A stretch of 36,722 nt of DNA from positions 1 through 36,722 of the forward strand of contig JACRPK010000013.1 in NCBI GenBank assembly GCA_016214005.1, read 5' to 3'. A program made the translations under genes and the position numbers. This document shows, piece by piece, positions 8,765 to 19,856 of the stretch. A model generated the notes under the pieces. It saw nothing but the letters and a program-made list of their open reading frames with translations. It had not been told where the DNA came from and made no database searches. Position 1 is the first letter of the stretch; every line of letters begins with the position of its first letter. Origin of the DNA: Candidatus Wolfebacteria bacterium. Its GTDB lineage: Bacteria > Patescibacteriota > Minisyncoccia > UBA6257 > UBA9933.

Positions 8765-9052
8765 ATGGCTATTTTAATAGAACAAGAAAAACAAAAAACA
8801 AATTGGTTCAGCATCATTGTCGCCGGATCGATTATTTTAATATTGGTGATTACCGCTTATTATTTATTTTTTGTTAATCCGGCTTCAATTGAAATAGTTG
8901 TGCCATCGCGCTTAAAACTTTTAAAAGAAACCGGTCAAATTAAACTTATCAATCCGACTGAAATTATTGATAGCGCTGATTTTAAGAGTCTTAAGGTTCA
9001 GGTGGCGCCGATAACGCCGGATTCCGCTTTTAATCCAAATCCGTTCAGATAA
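8765..9052 (+). CDS. Small single-TM protein of the pilus operon
   Basis: 95 aa with TM WFSIIVAGSIILILVITAYYLFFV, between pilO and pilB. Confidence 0.65.
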   Translation: MAILIEQEKQKTNWFSIIVAGSIILILVITAYYLFFVNPASIEIVVPSRLKLLKETGQIKLINPTEIIDSADFKSLKVQVAPITPDSAFNPNPFR

Positions 9053-9060
9053 ATAAAATT

Positions 9061-10782
9061 ATGGAAAATAAAATTTTACTTCAAGAACTTGTCAAACAAG
9101 GATTAATTAACGATGACCAATCGAGGAAACTTTTAAACGATGCCGCTATTTCAAAAAAAGGAGTTGATGAAATAATTTACGATCGTCGCATCATCGATGA
9201 AGAAAAATTATCTTTGGCAAAAAGTTTAATTTTAGGAGTGCCTTATAAAAAAATAAAACCCGAAGAAATTACTGATGAAACTTTAAAATTTATTTCCGAA
9301 GAAGCGGTTAGAAATTATAAAGTTGTGCCGATCGGAAAAACAGGAGATATGTTGGTTGTTGGAATGGTTAACCCGGATAATAATACTGCTCAAGAAGCTT
9401 TAAAATTTATTGCCAAGCAGCTTCGTTTAAATTTGGGAGTTTATTTAATTTCGCCGTCTGTTTGGGAAATTATTTTAAGAAGATATTCTCCGTATCGCAG
9501 CGAAATTGATTCTGCTGTTAAGGCTTTAAAGATTGATACCCTTAAAAAAACATCTGCTCTGGCTCAGCTTGAAGAAGGTGGAGTTGCCGAAGAAGCGCCG
9601 ATTATTAAAATTGTGGCAACAACTTTAAAGGAAGCGGTTTGGCAAAAAGCCTCTGATATTCATATTGAGCCGCAAAGGGATAAAATGCGCATCAGGTTTA
9701 GAATTAATGGCGAACTTCAGGAAATTTCTTCAATGCCAATTGAGCTTCACCAGCCGATAGTATCGCGAATAAAAGTGCTTTCTAATTTAAAAATTGATGA
9801 AACTCGCGTACCTCAAGACGGGCGTTTTCGCACTTTGCTTTTTGGCCGCGATATTGATTATCGCGTTGCCACTTTCCCGACTCCGGCTGGAGAAAAAGTG
9901 GCTATCAGAGTTTTAGATCCGCAAGTCGGGCTTAAAGGATTAGAACAGCTTGGGCTTGTTGGAAAAAATTTTGAACTTATTAAAGAAGCAACTCAAAAAC
10001 CTTACGGCATGATTTTGATTACCGGTCCGACTGGATCCGGAAAAAGCACGACCCTTTATGCTATTATGCAGGCGATCAACAGCGAAGATATAAATATTGT
10101 GAGTTTAGAAGATCCGGTTGAATATTTCATTGATGGGTTAAATCAATCTCAAGTTAAACCGGAAATTGGTTATGATTTTGCTTCCGGACTTCGCCAAATT
10201 CTTCGTCAGGATCCGGATGTTATTATGGTCGGTGAAATTAGAGACGTTGAAACTGCTGCTTTGGCAGTTCATGCCGCTTTAACCGGCCATATTGTTTTGT
10301 CTACTCTTCACACAAATAACGCCATTGGCGTTGTTCCGCGTTTGGTTGATATGAAAATAGAGCCGTTTTTAATTCCAGCATCGCTTAATTTAATGGTAGC
10401 CCAAAGATTGGTTCCAAAACTTTGCCAATCTTGCAAACAGGCCGAAGATGCTTTACCAGAAATTCAAACGATAGTTAAAAAAGAAATTTCAAAATTTCCT
10501 AAAGAAATCAGCGATAAATTTTCTGTTCCTTATAAAATTTATCATTCAAAAGGTTGCAATGTCTGCAAAAATAAAGGCGTGAGCGGGCGCGTGGCTTTGT
10601 TTGAAATTCTGGAAATGACGCAGGAGCTTAAAGAAATTGTTTCTAAAACTCCTGACGAATTAAAAATTTTAGAAGAAGCCCGCCGCCAAAAAATGATAAG
10701 TCTTCGTCAGGATGGAGTTTTAAAGGCTTTGGAAGGACTTATTTCAATTGAAGAAGTATTGAGAGAAACAACAGAAATGTGA
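9061..10782 (+). CDS. pilB: Type IV pilus assembly ATPase PilB/GspE
   Basis: GPTGSGKSTTLYA Walker A, LRQDPDVIMVGEIRD Walker B, STLHTNNA, CxxC pairs. Confidence 0.96.
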   Translation: MENKILLQELVKQGLINDDQSRKLLNDAAISKKGVDEIIYDRRIIDEEKLSLAKSLILGVPYKKIKPEEITDETLKFISEEAVRNYKVVPIGKTGDMLVVGMVNPDNNTAQEALKFIAKQLRLNLGVYLISPSVWEIILRRYSPYRSEIDSAVKALKIDTLKKTSALAQLEEGGVAEEAPIIKIVATTLKEAVWQKASDIHIEPQRDKMRIRFRINGELQEISSMPIELHQPIVSRIKVLSNLKIDETRVPQDGRFRTLLFGRDIDYRVATFPTPAGEKVAIRVLDPQVGLKGLEQLGLVGKNFELIKEATQKPYGMILITGPTGSGKSTTLYAIMQAINSEDINIVSLEDPVEYFIDGLNQSQVKPEIGYDFASGLRQILRQDPDVIMVGEIRDVETAALAVHAALTGHIVLSTLHTNNAIGVVPRLVDMKIEPFLIPASLNLMVAQRLVPKLCQSCKQAEDALPEIQTIVKKEISKFPKEISDKFSVPYKIYHSKGCNVCKNKGVSGRVALFEILEMTQELKEIVSKTPDELKILEEARRQKMISLRQDGVLKALEGLISIEEVLRETTEM

Positions 10783-10796
10783 TATAATTTTAAAAT

Positions 10797-11867
10797 ATGG
10801 ACTACACACAAAAACTTAATGAATTGCTATTGATCGCCGCGCAGCAAAACGCTTCAGATTTGCATTTAGCGGTCGGCAGAAAGCCCACCCTTAGAATTGA
10901 CGGCAATTTATTGCCGCTTGCTAAAGAATCTATTTTAATTTCGGAAACTGCTCATGGTTTGATTTTTGCGCTGATGACTTCAGAACAACAGGAAAAATTC
11001 ATAAAAGAAAAAGAAATTGATTTTGCTTACGCTTTTGAAGATAAGGCGAGATTCAGAATCAATGTTTTTAATCAAAGAGGATATCCGGCAGCCGCGTTGC
11101 GTTTGATTCCTGCGCAAATTAAAACAATAGAAGAATTAAAATTACCGCCGATTCTTCATGATTTTACAAAAATTTCCCAAGGGTTTATTTTGGCGGTCGG
11201 ACCGGCCGGACATGGTAAATCAACAACCTTAGCCGCTATAATTGATGAAATTAATCATAATTATACTGATCATATCATCACTATTGAAGATCCGATTGAA
11301 TATACTTTTGCTCAGGATAAAAGCATAGTTTCCCAAAGAGAAGTTGGTATTGATTCTTTGGATTTTCTTACGGCTTTAAAATCTGTTTTGCGTCAGGATC
11401 CTGATGTTATTATGGTTGGTGAGATGAGGGATGCGGAATCTATCGCTACGGCTTTAAAAGCCGCCGAAACAGGACACTTGGTTTTTTCAACTTTGCACAC
11501 CAACTCCGCTTCACAAACAATTGATAGAATTATTGATAGTTTTCCGGCTGAACAGCAAAATCAAATCGCTTCTCAATTGGCAAGCGTACTCGTTGGCATA
11601 GTTTCCGAGCGCTTGGTTCCGAGAATTGAAGGCGGTCGCGTCCCGGCTTGCGAGATTCTAATGAGTACTCCTGCTGTGAGAAATCTTATTCGCGAAAGAA
11701 AAGCATATCAAATTGACTTAGTAATTGAAACAAGTTCGCAGGAAGGCATGATAACTTTAAATCATTCATTGGTAAATTTGGTAAGAACAGGAGAAATTTC
11801 GCTTGACCAGGCGGAAATGTATTCATTAAATCCGTCAGAATTAAGAATATTATTGGAAAGAAGTTAA
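10797..11867 (+). CDS. pilT: Type IV pilus twitching ATPase PilT
   Basis: ASDLHLAVG, VGPAGHGKSTTLAA, LRQDPDVIMVGEMRD, STLHTNSA. Confidence 0.95.
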   Translation: MDYTQKLNELLLIAAQQNASDLHLAVGRKPTLRIDGNLLPLAKESILISETAHGLIFALMTSEQQEKFIKEKEIDFAYAFEDKARFRINVFNQRGYPAAALRLIPAQIKTIEELKLPPILHDFTKISQGFILAVGPAGHGKSTTLAAIIDEINHNYTDHIITIEDPIEYTFAQDKSIVSQREVGIDSLDFLTALKSVLRQDPDVIMVGEMRDAESIATALKAAETGHLVFSTLHTNSASQTIDRIIDSFPAEQQNQIASQLASVLVGIVSERLVPRIEGGRVPACEILMSTPAVRNLIRERKAYQIDLVIETSSQEGMITLNHSLVNLVRTGEISLDQAEMYSLNPSELRILLERS

Positions 11868-13085
11868 ATGAAATACCAATACACAGCCAGAACTAAAGAA
11901 GGAGAATTACAGGTTGGTTCGGTTGAAGCGCCTGATAAAGACGCGGCTATTAATATTTTAACCAGTCATGAACTTTTTGTTTTAAGTATTGAAGGTGAAG
12001 AAGAAAAATCTTGGCTTGAACAAATTGGCCAGATTTTTAAACGAGTTAAAACTTCGGACATAATGTTTTTCACCAGGCAGTTTTCCACTCTTTTGGAATC
12101 AAAAGTTTCAATCGGCGACAGCTTGCGCGGTCTTTATAAACAAACAAAAAATCCGGTTTTAAAAGAAATAATTTTTGAAGTTTCCGCCGATATTGACGCT
12201 GGCTTGTCTCTGTCGCAGGCGTTGGAGCGGCAAAAACAATATTTTTCCGATTTTTACGTTAATATGATAAAGTCGGCGGAAATTACCGGTCGGCTTGAAG
12301 AGTCTATGATTTTTTTGGCGGATTATCTTGAAAAAGAAGGAATGTGGAAATCAAAAATCAGGAACGCTATGACTTATCCGATTTTCGTCATTGTTTTGTT
12401 TTTGGCGGTTGGAGTTATTTTAATGACAGTTGTTTTTCCGAAATTAATTCCGATTTTTACAGAAAGCGGAGTGGAACTTCCTGTTTACACGAAAATAATT
12501 TTCGGCATCGGAACTTTTTTGGCAAATTGGTGGTGGTTTGTTATTATTGTGACAATCGGCTTGATAATATTTTTGATCAATTATTTTAAAACCGCCGAGG
12601 GACAGGCGGTTGCCAGTGAATTATTTATGCGGACGCCGATTTTGGGGAATTTGTTCAGAAGAATTTATGTGGCGCGATTTTCTGAATCATTGGGAGTTCT
12701 TTTGAAAGGCGGCATTCCATTGGCTCAAGCGATTGAAATTACCAGTCAAAATATCGGCAATGTGGTTTATCGCGATGCTTTGGGAATGGCTGCTGAAAGA
12801 GTGAGGGCAGGAGAATCTTTTTCTGCTATTTTATCTCAAAGCGAATATTATTTTCCGGCTTTAGTCGGACAAATGGTGGCGATTGGCGAATCAACCGGCC
12901 GTTTGGATGAAATTCTCGGGCGAATTGCCGTATTTTATACTCGAGAAGTTGATAATGTGTTGAATAATTTGGTAGAATTAATTCAGCCGATGCTAATGGT
13001 CGTTATCGGCATATTCGTCGGACTGCTATTTGCGGCTGTTCTAGTTCCGATATATAATTTAGCGCAAGGATTTAAAAAAATATAA
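11868..13085 (+). CDS. pilC: Type IV pilus inner-membrane platform PilC/GspF
   Basis: Two GspF repeats (FTRQFSTLLESKVSIGDSL; FSESLGVLLKGGIPLAQAIEI) with TM segments. Confidence 0.95.
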   Translation: MKYQYTARTKEGELQVGSVEAPDKDAAINILTSHELFVLSIEGEEEKSWLEQIGQIFKRVKTSDIMFFTRQFSTLLESKVSIGDSLRGLYKQTKNPVLKEIIFEVSADIDAGLSLSQALERQKQYFSDFYVNMIKSAEITGRLEESMIFLADYLEKEGMWKSKIRNAMTYPIFVIVLFLAVGVILMTVVFPKLIPIFTESGVELPVYTKIIFGIGTFLANWWWFVIIVTIGLIIFLINYFKTAEGQAVASELFMRTPILGNLFRRIYVARFSESLGVLLKGGIPLAQAIEITSQNIGNVVYRDALGMAAERVRAGESFSAILSQSEYYFPALVGQMVAIGESTGRLDEILGRIAVFYTREVDNVLNNLVELIQPMLMVVIGIFVGLLFAAVLVPIYNLAQGFKKI

Positions 13086-13089
13086 AAAT

Positions 13090-13554
13090 ATGAAAAAGGG
13101 TTTTACTTTGATTGAAATGCTTATTGTTGTGGCAATTATCGCGATTTTGTCGTCTGTTTTTTTAGTCGGTTTAAGAGGTTTTAGAAGCAGCGCCTATGAT
13201 GCAAGGCGTCTGGCTGATTTGCAAAAAATTCAAAGTTATTTAGAGATTTATTATACAAAATACAGGTGTTATCCATCTTCGCAAACTCCGGGGTGTTCGA
13301 CCGGAGCTGACACAAGCGTTTCTTGGGCAGATTTGGGAACCGCTCTTAATGCTGCTGGCGTTGTCAATAATCTTCCAAACGATCCGATTCCGGGCGGGAC
13401 TTATTCTTATGGAATTTCAGCTGATAGACAAAGTTATGTATTGGGCGCGCCTCTTACTGCCGGACATTCCGCTTATAATGAGCCAACTACAATTGCGGCT
13501 ACCACTTATGGAGTGAGTTGCGCAAAAGATTCTATTTTCTGCATTAAATTTTAA
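13090..13554 (+). CDS. Type IV pilin-like protein
   Basis: Prepilin N-terminus MKKGFTLIEMLIVVAIIAILSSV. Confidence 0.92.
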   Translation: MKKGFTLIEMLIVVAIIAILSSVFLVGLRGFRSSAYDARRLADLQKIQSYLEIYYTKYRCYPSSQTPGCSTGADTSVSWADLGTALNAAGVVNNLPNDPIPGGTYSYGISADRQSYVLGAPLTAGHSAYNEPTTIAATTYGVSCAKDSIFCIKF

Positions 13555-13557
13555 ATT

Positions 13558-14436
13558 ATGTATTTTTTCCTTTTTGTTTTTGGCTTGGCAATAGGCAGTT
13601 TTTTAAATGTCGTTTCAATGCGTTTTAAGCCAAAGCAGGAGATTTTTGATTTTAAATCTTTGAATCTTCTTTGTGGCGGCAGATCGCGCTGTCCGCATTG
13701 TCATAAAATTCTTAAATGGTATGAACTGGCGCCGATATTCAGTTTTTTATTTCAAAAAGGGAAATGTTTGTCTTGCGGGCACAAGTTGTCTTTTCAATAT
13801 TTGATTGTTGAAATTTTAACAGGTTTAATTTTTGTTTTTGTTCCTTTATCTCTTGTTAAATTCTTTCCCTATATTCTATATTCTAAATTCTATATTCTAA
13901 TAGCAATTTTATGGCTTTTAATTTTTACTTTATTTCTTCTTCTTTCAATTATTGATTTTCGTCATTATATTATTCCTGATTTGATTAATTTATCATTGGC
14001 AATTTTGGGAATTATTTTAATATTTTTTGAATCTCAAGATTATTCAATTTTTAATTCATTTATCGGTCATTATGCTTTGCTTTTCGGCTCATTTGGAAAT
14101 ATTTGGGTTGATCATTTTTTTGCCGCTTTTATTAGTATGGCTTTATATGGGATTATTATAATTTTAAGCCGCGGCAAGGGAATGGGTTGGGGAGATTTTA
14201 AACTTATCGCCGCTATCGGACTTATTTTTGGCTGGCCGGATACTTTAATAATAGCGCTTTTAGCTTTTATAATCGGATCATTATTTGTTATCCCGCTTCT
14301 TATAAGGGGAAAGAAAAAAATGAAAGATGCGGTGCCATTCGGACCGTTTATAATAATTGCGGCAGCTGTTGTGTTTTTCTTTGGTTTTCAAATGACTGAC
14401 GCATATTTCAAATTTTTTAATTTATTTGTAAAATAA
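13558..14436 (+). CDS. pilD: Prepilin peptidase PilD-like
   Basis: GSFLNVVSMR, CPHC...CLSCG zinc site, IIDFRHYIIPD and GMGWGDFKLIAAIG aspartates, multiple TMs. Confidence 0.94.
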   Translation: MYFFLFVFGLAIGSFLNVVSMRFKPKQEIFDFKSLNLLCGGRSRCPHCHKILKWYELAPIFSFLFQKGKCLSCGHKLSFQYLIVEILTGLIFVFVPLSLVKFFPYILYSKFYILIAILWLLIFTLFLLLSIIDFRHYIIPDLINLSLAILGIILIFFESQDYSIFNSFIGHYALLFGSFGNIWVDHFFAAFISMALYGIIIILSRGKGMGWGDFKLIAAIGLIFGWPDTLIIALLAFIIGSLFVIPLLIRGKKKMKDAVPFGPFIIIAAAVVFFFGFQMTDAYFKFFNLFVK

Positions 14437-14440
14437 AATT

Positions 14441-15043
14441 ATGAAAGGCTTCACCGTTATTGAGCTTATTATTACAATCGCCATATCGTCAGTTTTAATG
14501 TCTTTGATGCTCGTTTCAAATTATTCTATTCGCGAACAATATTCGCTGTTTCAAGACCAATACCGCTTATATAGTTTATTCAATGAAGTAAAAAATTTTT
14601 CTTTAGCGGCATATGCAAGAGATCCGAATACTGTTTGTGGCTATGGCATAAGTTTTCAGGCGCCGCGGGATATTATTATTTATAGAGATTTCAAAGATAA
14701 TCAAGCGGATTTGTGTTCTTTTTTTCCTCATAATTTTCAATATTCAGAGCTTAGTTCAATGAAAAATGATGAAATTTTAGATGAAAAAAACAGCCAAATT
14801 ATTGATAAAACAAAACAATCTTACAGCTTTAAATTAAGCGAAACTGCAAATTTTGATTTTGGCGGAAGTGTAAGCAGGATTGATGTTTTATTTGTCGCTC
14901 CAAACCCTTCTATTTTTATTGTAAAAAACGGGAATAACAGCAATATGGTAAATAATATTGCTGTCAGAATAAAAACTACAAGAGGCAACAATAGCATGGG
15001 CATAAGCATTAATAATTTCGGGCAAATTTCAATGATTCAATAA
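14441..15043 (+). CDS. Pseudopilin / prepilin-type N-terminal methylation protein
   Basis: MKGFTVIELIITIAISSVLMSLML. Confidence 0.85.
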   Translation: MKGFTVIELIITIAISSVLMSLMLVSNYSIREQYSLFQDQYRLYSLFNEVKNFSLAAYARDPNTVCGYGISFQAPRDIIIYRDFKDNQADLCSFFPHNFQYSELSSMKNDEILDEKNSQIIDKTKQSYSFKLSETANFDFGGSVSRIDVLFVAPNPSIFIVKNGNNSNMVNNIAVRIKTTRGNNSMGISINNFGQISMIQ

Positions 15044-15086
15044 TAGTTTCAGCGACAAACCGCAACGAAAGTATATTCTATTATGA

Positions 15087-17198
<2,112 letters not shown>

Positions 17199-17202
17199 AA
17201 AT

Positions 17203-17313
17203 ATGAAAAAAGTTTTTATTATTTTCACTAAAAATGGGTTTAAAACAACAAGAAAAGATAAAAATAAATTTAAAGTACTTTTTGATATTGGAGGAGAAAT
17301 AAATAATTTTTAA
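17203..17313 (+). CDS. Possible 36-aa small ORF between ligA and the Cas2-like unit
   Basis: ATG 17203 to TAA 17313: MKKVFIIFTKNGFKTTRKDKNKFKVLFDIGGEINNF. No homology recognised. Confidence 0.2.
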   Translation: MKKVFIIFTKNGFKTTRKDKNKFKVLFDIGGEINNF

Positions 17314-17357
17314 AAACCTTAAAACATTTTTTTTGAAGATTTAAAGAGGATTACATA

Positions 17358-17389
17358 ATGACATTTTATGCGACCGCGCAACTTGTCAT
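17358..17389 (+). repeat. Left 32-nt inverted repeat of the Cas2-like unit
   Basis: atgacattttatgcgaccgcgcaacttgtcat. 29/32 identical to the reverse complement of 18039-18070. Internal dyads ATGACA...TGTCAT and TGCG-accg-CGCA. Confidence 0.95.
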
Positions 17390-17963
17390 TAATAAATATT
17401 TTTTATATCATTATTTTATGAGCTTATCTAATATTTTATTAGCGCTTTTAACCAATTATTCCGGTGGCTATAAGACGATGGGTCAAAGATTAAGGACGGT
17501 AACATCCACTTATCCTTTTCCATTGAATTATAAAAAATATATTTTAACCCAAGATAAAGTAATTGATAAAATTAAAGAAATTAAAGAGCAAACATTGAGA
17601 AGAACATTATCGCGCTTGAAGAAGAGGGGATTGATTGAGAATAAAAATAACATTTGGAAAATTACTCAAGAAGGAAGAAATTATTTAAAAGAAAAATCTT
17701 TTTTAATTGCCCCTCATTTTGGATATTTAAAAATAAAAAATACAAAAAAAGATATGATAGTTATTTTTGATATTCCAGAAATTAGAAAAAAACAAAGAAA
17801 TTGGCTAAGAAAAAACTTAACAGCATTAGGTTTTATAATGTTGCAGGAAAGTGTTTGGTTTGGTCCATCTCCGTTGCCAAAAGAATTCATTGAATATTTG
17901 AATGAAACAAATCTTTTGCAATATTTAAAATTTTTTAAAGTTGCCGAGGATGATATTATTTAA
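17358..17963 (+). CDS. PaaX-like winged-HTH protein with C-terminal Cas2-like domain
   Basis: wHTH-like TLRRTLSRLKKRGLIENKNNIWKITQEGRNYLKE, then Cas2/PaaX-C-like KDMIVIFDIPEIRKKQRNWLRKNLTALGFIMLQESVWFGPSPLPKEF. Alternative start ATG 17418. Confidence 0.8.
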   Translation: MTFYATAQLVINKYFLYHYFMSLSNILLALLTNYSGGYKTMGQRLRTVTSTYPFPLNYKKYILTQDKVIDKIKEIKEQTLRRTLSRLKKRGLIENKNNIWKITQEGRNYLKEKSFLIAPHFGYLKIKNTKKDMIVIFDIPEIRKKQRNWLRKNLTALGFIMLQESVWFGPSPLPKEFIEYLNETNLLQYLKFFKVAEDDII

Positions 17964-18038
17964 TTTTGAATTTTAATTTATTAATTTAGTTATTAATTAA
18001 GAGTTTTAAAAGATTTTTATATAATAGTTTTAATAATG

Positions 18039-18070
18039 ATGACAAGTTATGTGGTCGCATAAAATGTCAT
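18039..18070 (-). repeat. Right 32-nt inverted repeat of the Cas2-like unit
   Basis: atgacaagttatgtggtcgcataaaatgtcat. Reverse complement atgacattttatgcgaccacataacttgtcat matches the left copy at 29/32. Confidence 0.95.
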
Positions 18071-18121
18071 CATTTAAAATTGGAACATAGTTTGTTATTA
18101 TTTTTATATAAATTATGAATT

Positions 18122-19123
18122 ATGAAAGATATAAAAAATAAAATTATTTTTTCCGCGGCGCAGCCGAGCGGGAATCTTCATTTGGGCAATTATTTGGGAG
18201 CCATAAAGCAGTGGATTGATTTGCAGAATAATTATAAAAGTATTTTTTCTATTGTTGATTATCACGCTATAACCATTTATCAAGAGCCGCAAAAACTTCG
18301 CGAAAAAATTTTAGAAACAGCGATGATTTATTTGGCGGCCGGTATTGATCCGAAAAAATCAATAATTTTTGTCCAGTCTGATGTTCGCGAGCATACTGAA
18401 TTGGCCTGGATTTTAAATACGATTTCAAAAATTTCAGAGCTTGAATTGATGACTCAATATAAAGATAAGGTGAAAAAACTCCGCAGCAATGTGAGTGTCG
18501 GCCTTTTTGATTATCCGGTTTTAATGGCAGCCGATATTTTGCTTTACAAAACCGATTTTGTGCCGGTTGGCGAAGATCAAAAACAGCATATTGAATTTGC
18601 AAGAATGCTTGCTCGAAGATTTAATAATTTATACGGCGAAATTTTTATTGAGCCGAAAGAAATAATTATAAAAGAAGGCGCGCGCATTATGGGACTTGAT
18701 GATCCGGAAAAGAAAATGTCAAAATCAGCCGAAAATCAAAATAATTATATTGCGCTTATTGACGAGCCAAGTTTAATAAAAGAAAAAATAAAAAAAGCAG
18801 TGACTGATTCCGGAAAAGAAATTGTTTATGATCTTGAAAAGAAAAAAGGCATTGCCAATCTTTTGACGATTTATTCATTGGTAAGCAGCAAAACAATTAA
18901 ACAGCTTGAAAAAGAATACAAGGGGAAAAATTACGGCGAATTTAAAAAAGATTTGGGCGAAGCGATTGTTTATTTTTTAGATCCGCTTCAGAAAAATTTG
19001 AAAAAGCTCAAAGAAAATCCGGCTAATGTAAAAAAAATTTTAAAAAACGGAGCGGAACAAGCAAAAATAATCGCTTCAAAAAATCTGGAAGAAGCTAAAA
19101 ATAAAATAGGAATTAATTATTAA
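18122..19123 (+). CDS. trpS: Tryptophanyl-tRNA synthetase
   Basis: FSAAQPSGNLHLGNYLGAIKQW (HIGH-type) and KKMSKSAENQNNYIAL (KMSKS). Confidence 0.96.
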   Translation: MKDIKNKIIFSAAQPSGNLHLGNYLGAIKQWIDLQNNYKSIFSIVDYHAITIYQEPQKLREKILETAMIYLAAGIDPKKSIIFVQSDVREHTELAWILNTISKISELELMTQYKDKVKKLRSNVSVGLFDYPVLMAADILLYKTDFVPVGEDQKQHIEFARMLARRFNNLYGEIFIEPKEIIIKEGARIMGLDDPEKKMSKSAENQNNYIALIDEPSLIKEKIKKAVTDSGKEIVYDLEKKKGIANLLTIYSLVSSKTIKQLEKEYKGKNYGEFKKDLGEAIVYFLDPLQKNLKKLKENPANVKKILKNGAEQAKIIASKNLEEAKNKIGINY

Positions 19124-19133
19124 ATAATATTAT

Positions 19134-19532
19134 ATGAAAAATATCATTAAATTTTTTGACAAATTAGAAGATAAAATCAGAGCAAGACTAAGCCGCAAAC
19201 CGATAATTTACGCAATAATTGGCGGAGTGGGAATCGTGCTTTTTTGGCGCGGCGTTTGGCATTTAGCCGATGAAATCGGTTTAAGCGCGCTTTTTTCAAT
19301 TATAATAAGTATGATTATGCTTTTGTCGACCGGACTTTTTGTTTCTTTTTTTATCGGCCATCATATAATTCTTTCCGGTATCAAAAGAGAGAAAAAAATA
19401 GAAGAAAGGGAAGAGTCGGAAATCAAAACTGAAATGGACATTTTACAAGTTGAGGCGGGTATTTTAGAAGAATTAAAAAATAAATTGATAAAAATAGAAA
19501 AAGATATTGAAGAGATAAAATTAAAAAAATAA
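19134..19532 (+). CDS. Hypothetical membrane protein
   Basis: 132 aa, two TMs and an acidic/basic coiled tail. Confidence 0.6.
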   Translation: MKNIIKFFDKLEDKIRARLSRKPIIYAIIGGVGIVLFWRGVWHLADEIGLSALFSIIISMIMLLSTGLFVSFFIGHHIILSGIKREKKIEEREESEIKTEMDILQVEAGILEELKNKLIKIEKDIEEIKLKK

Positions 19533-19834
19533 TGAGAGAGATAATCAATAAAAAAAATTTAGAAAAATTGGCGCATCTTTCGCGGATAGAAATTGACAAG
19601 GGAAAGGAGGAAAAACTTTTGAAAGATCTTGGCGAAATTATCAATTATTTTGAAGAATTAAAAGGGGTTGATACTTCAAAAACAGAACCGATGAACGGCG
19701 GAGTTTTGTTTTCAAATGCTATTCGCTATGATGAGAGCGAGACAAAATGCGAGTCTCAAAATGCTGATTTAATTTCCGCATTTTCAGATAAAAAAGACAA
19801 TTATTTGAAAGTGCCGGGAGTATTTGGAGAATAA
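19532..19834 (+). CDS. gatC: Asp/Glu-tRNA amidotransferase subunit C
   Basis: LEKLAHLSRIEIDKGKEEKLLKDLGEIINYFEELKGVDTSKTEPM. Confidence 0.93.
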   Translation: MREIINKKNLEKLAHLSRIEIDKGKEEKLLKDLGEIINYFEELKGVDTSKTEPMNGGVLFSNAIRYDESETKCESQNADLISAFSDKKDNYLKVPGVFGE

Positions 19835-19856
19835 TCGCTAATAATGCGAATTAATT

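Noticed and set aside
17358-18070. CRISPR-Cas locus suggested by the Cas2-like domain
   Set aside because: No repeat-spacer array, cas1 or effector gene is visible; only two inverted (not direct, regularly spaced) repeats are present.
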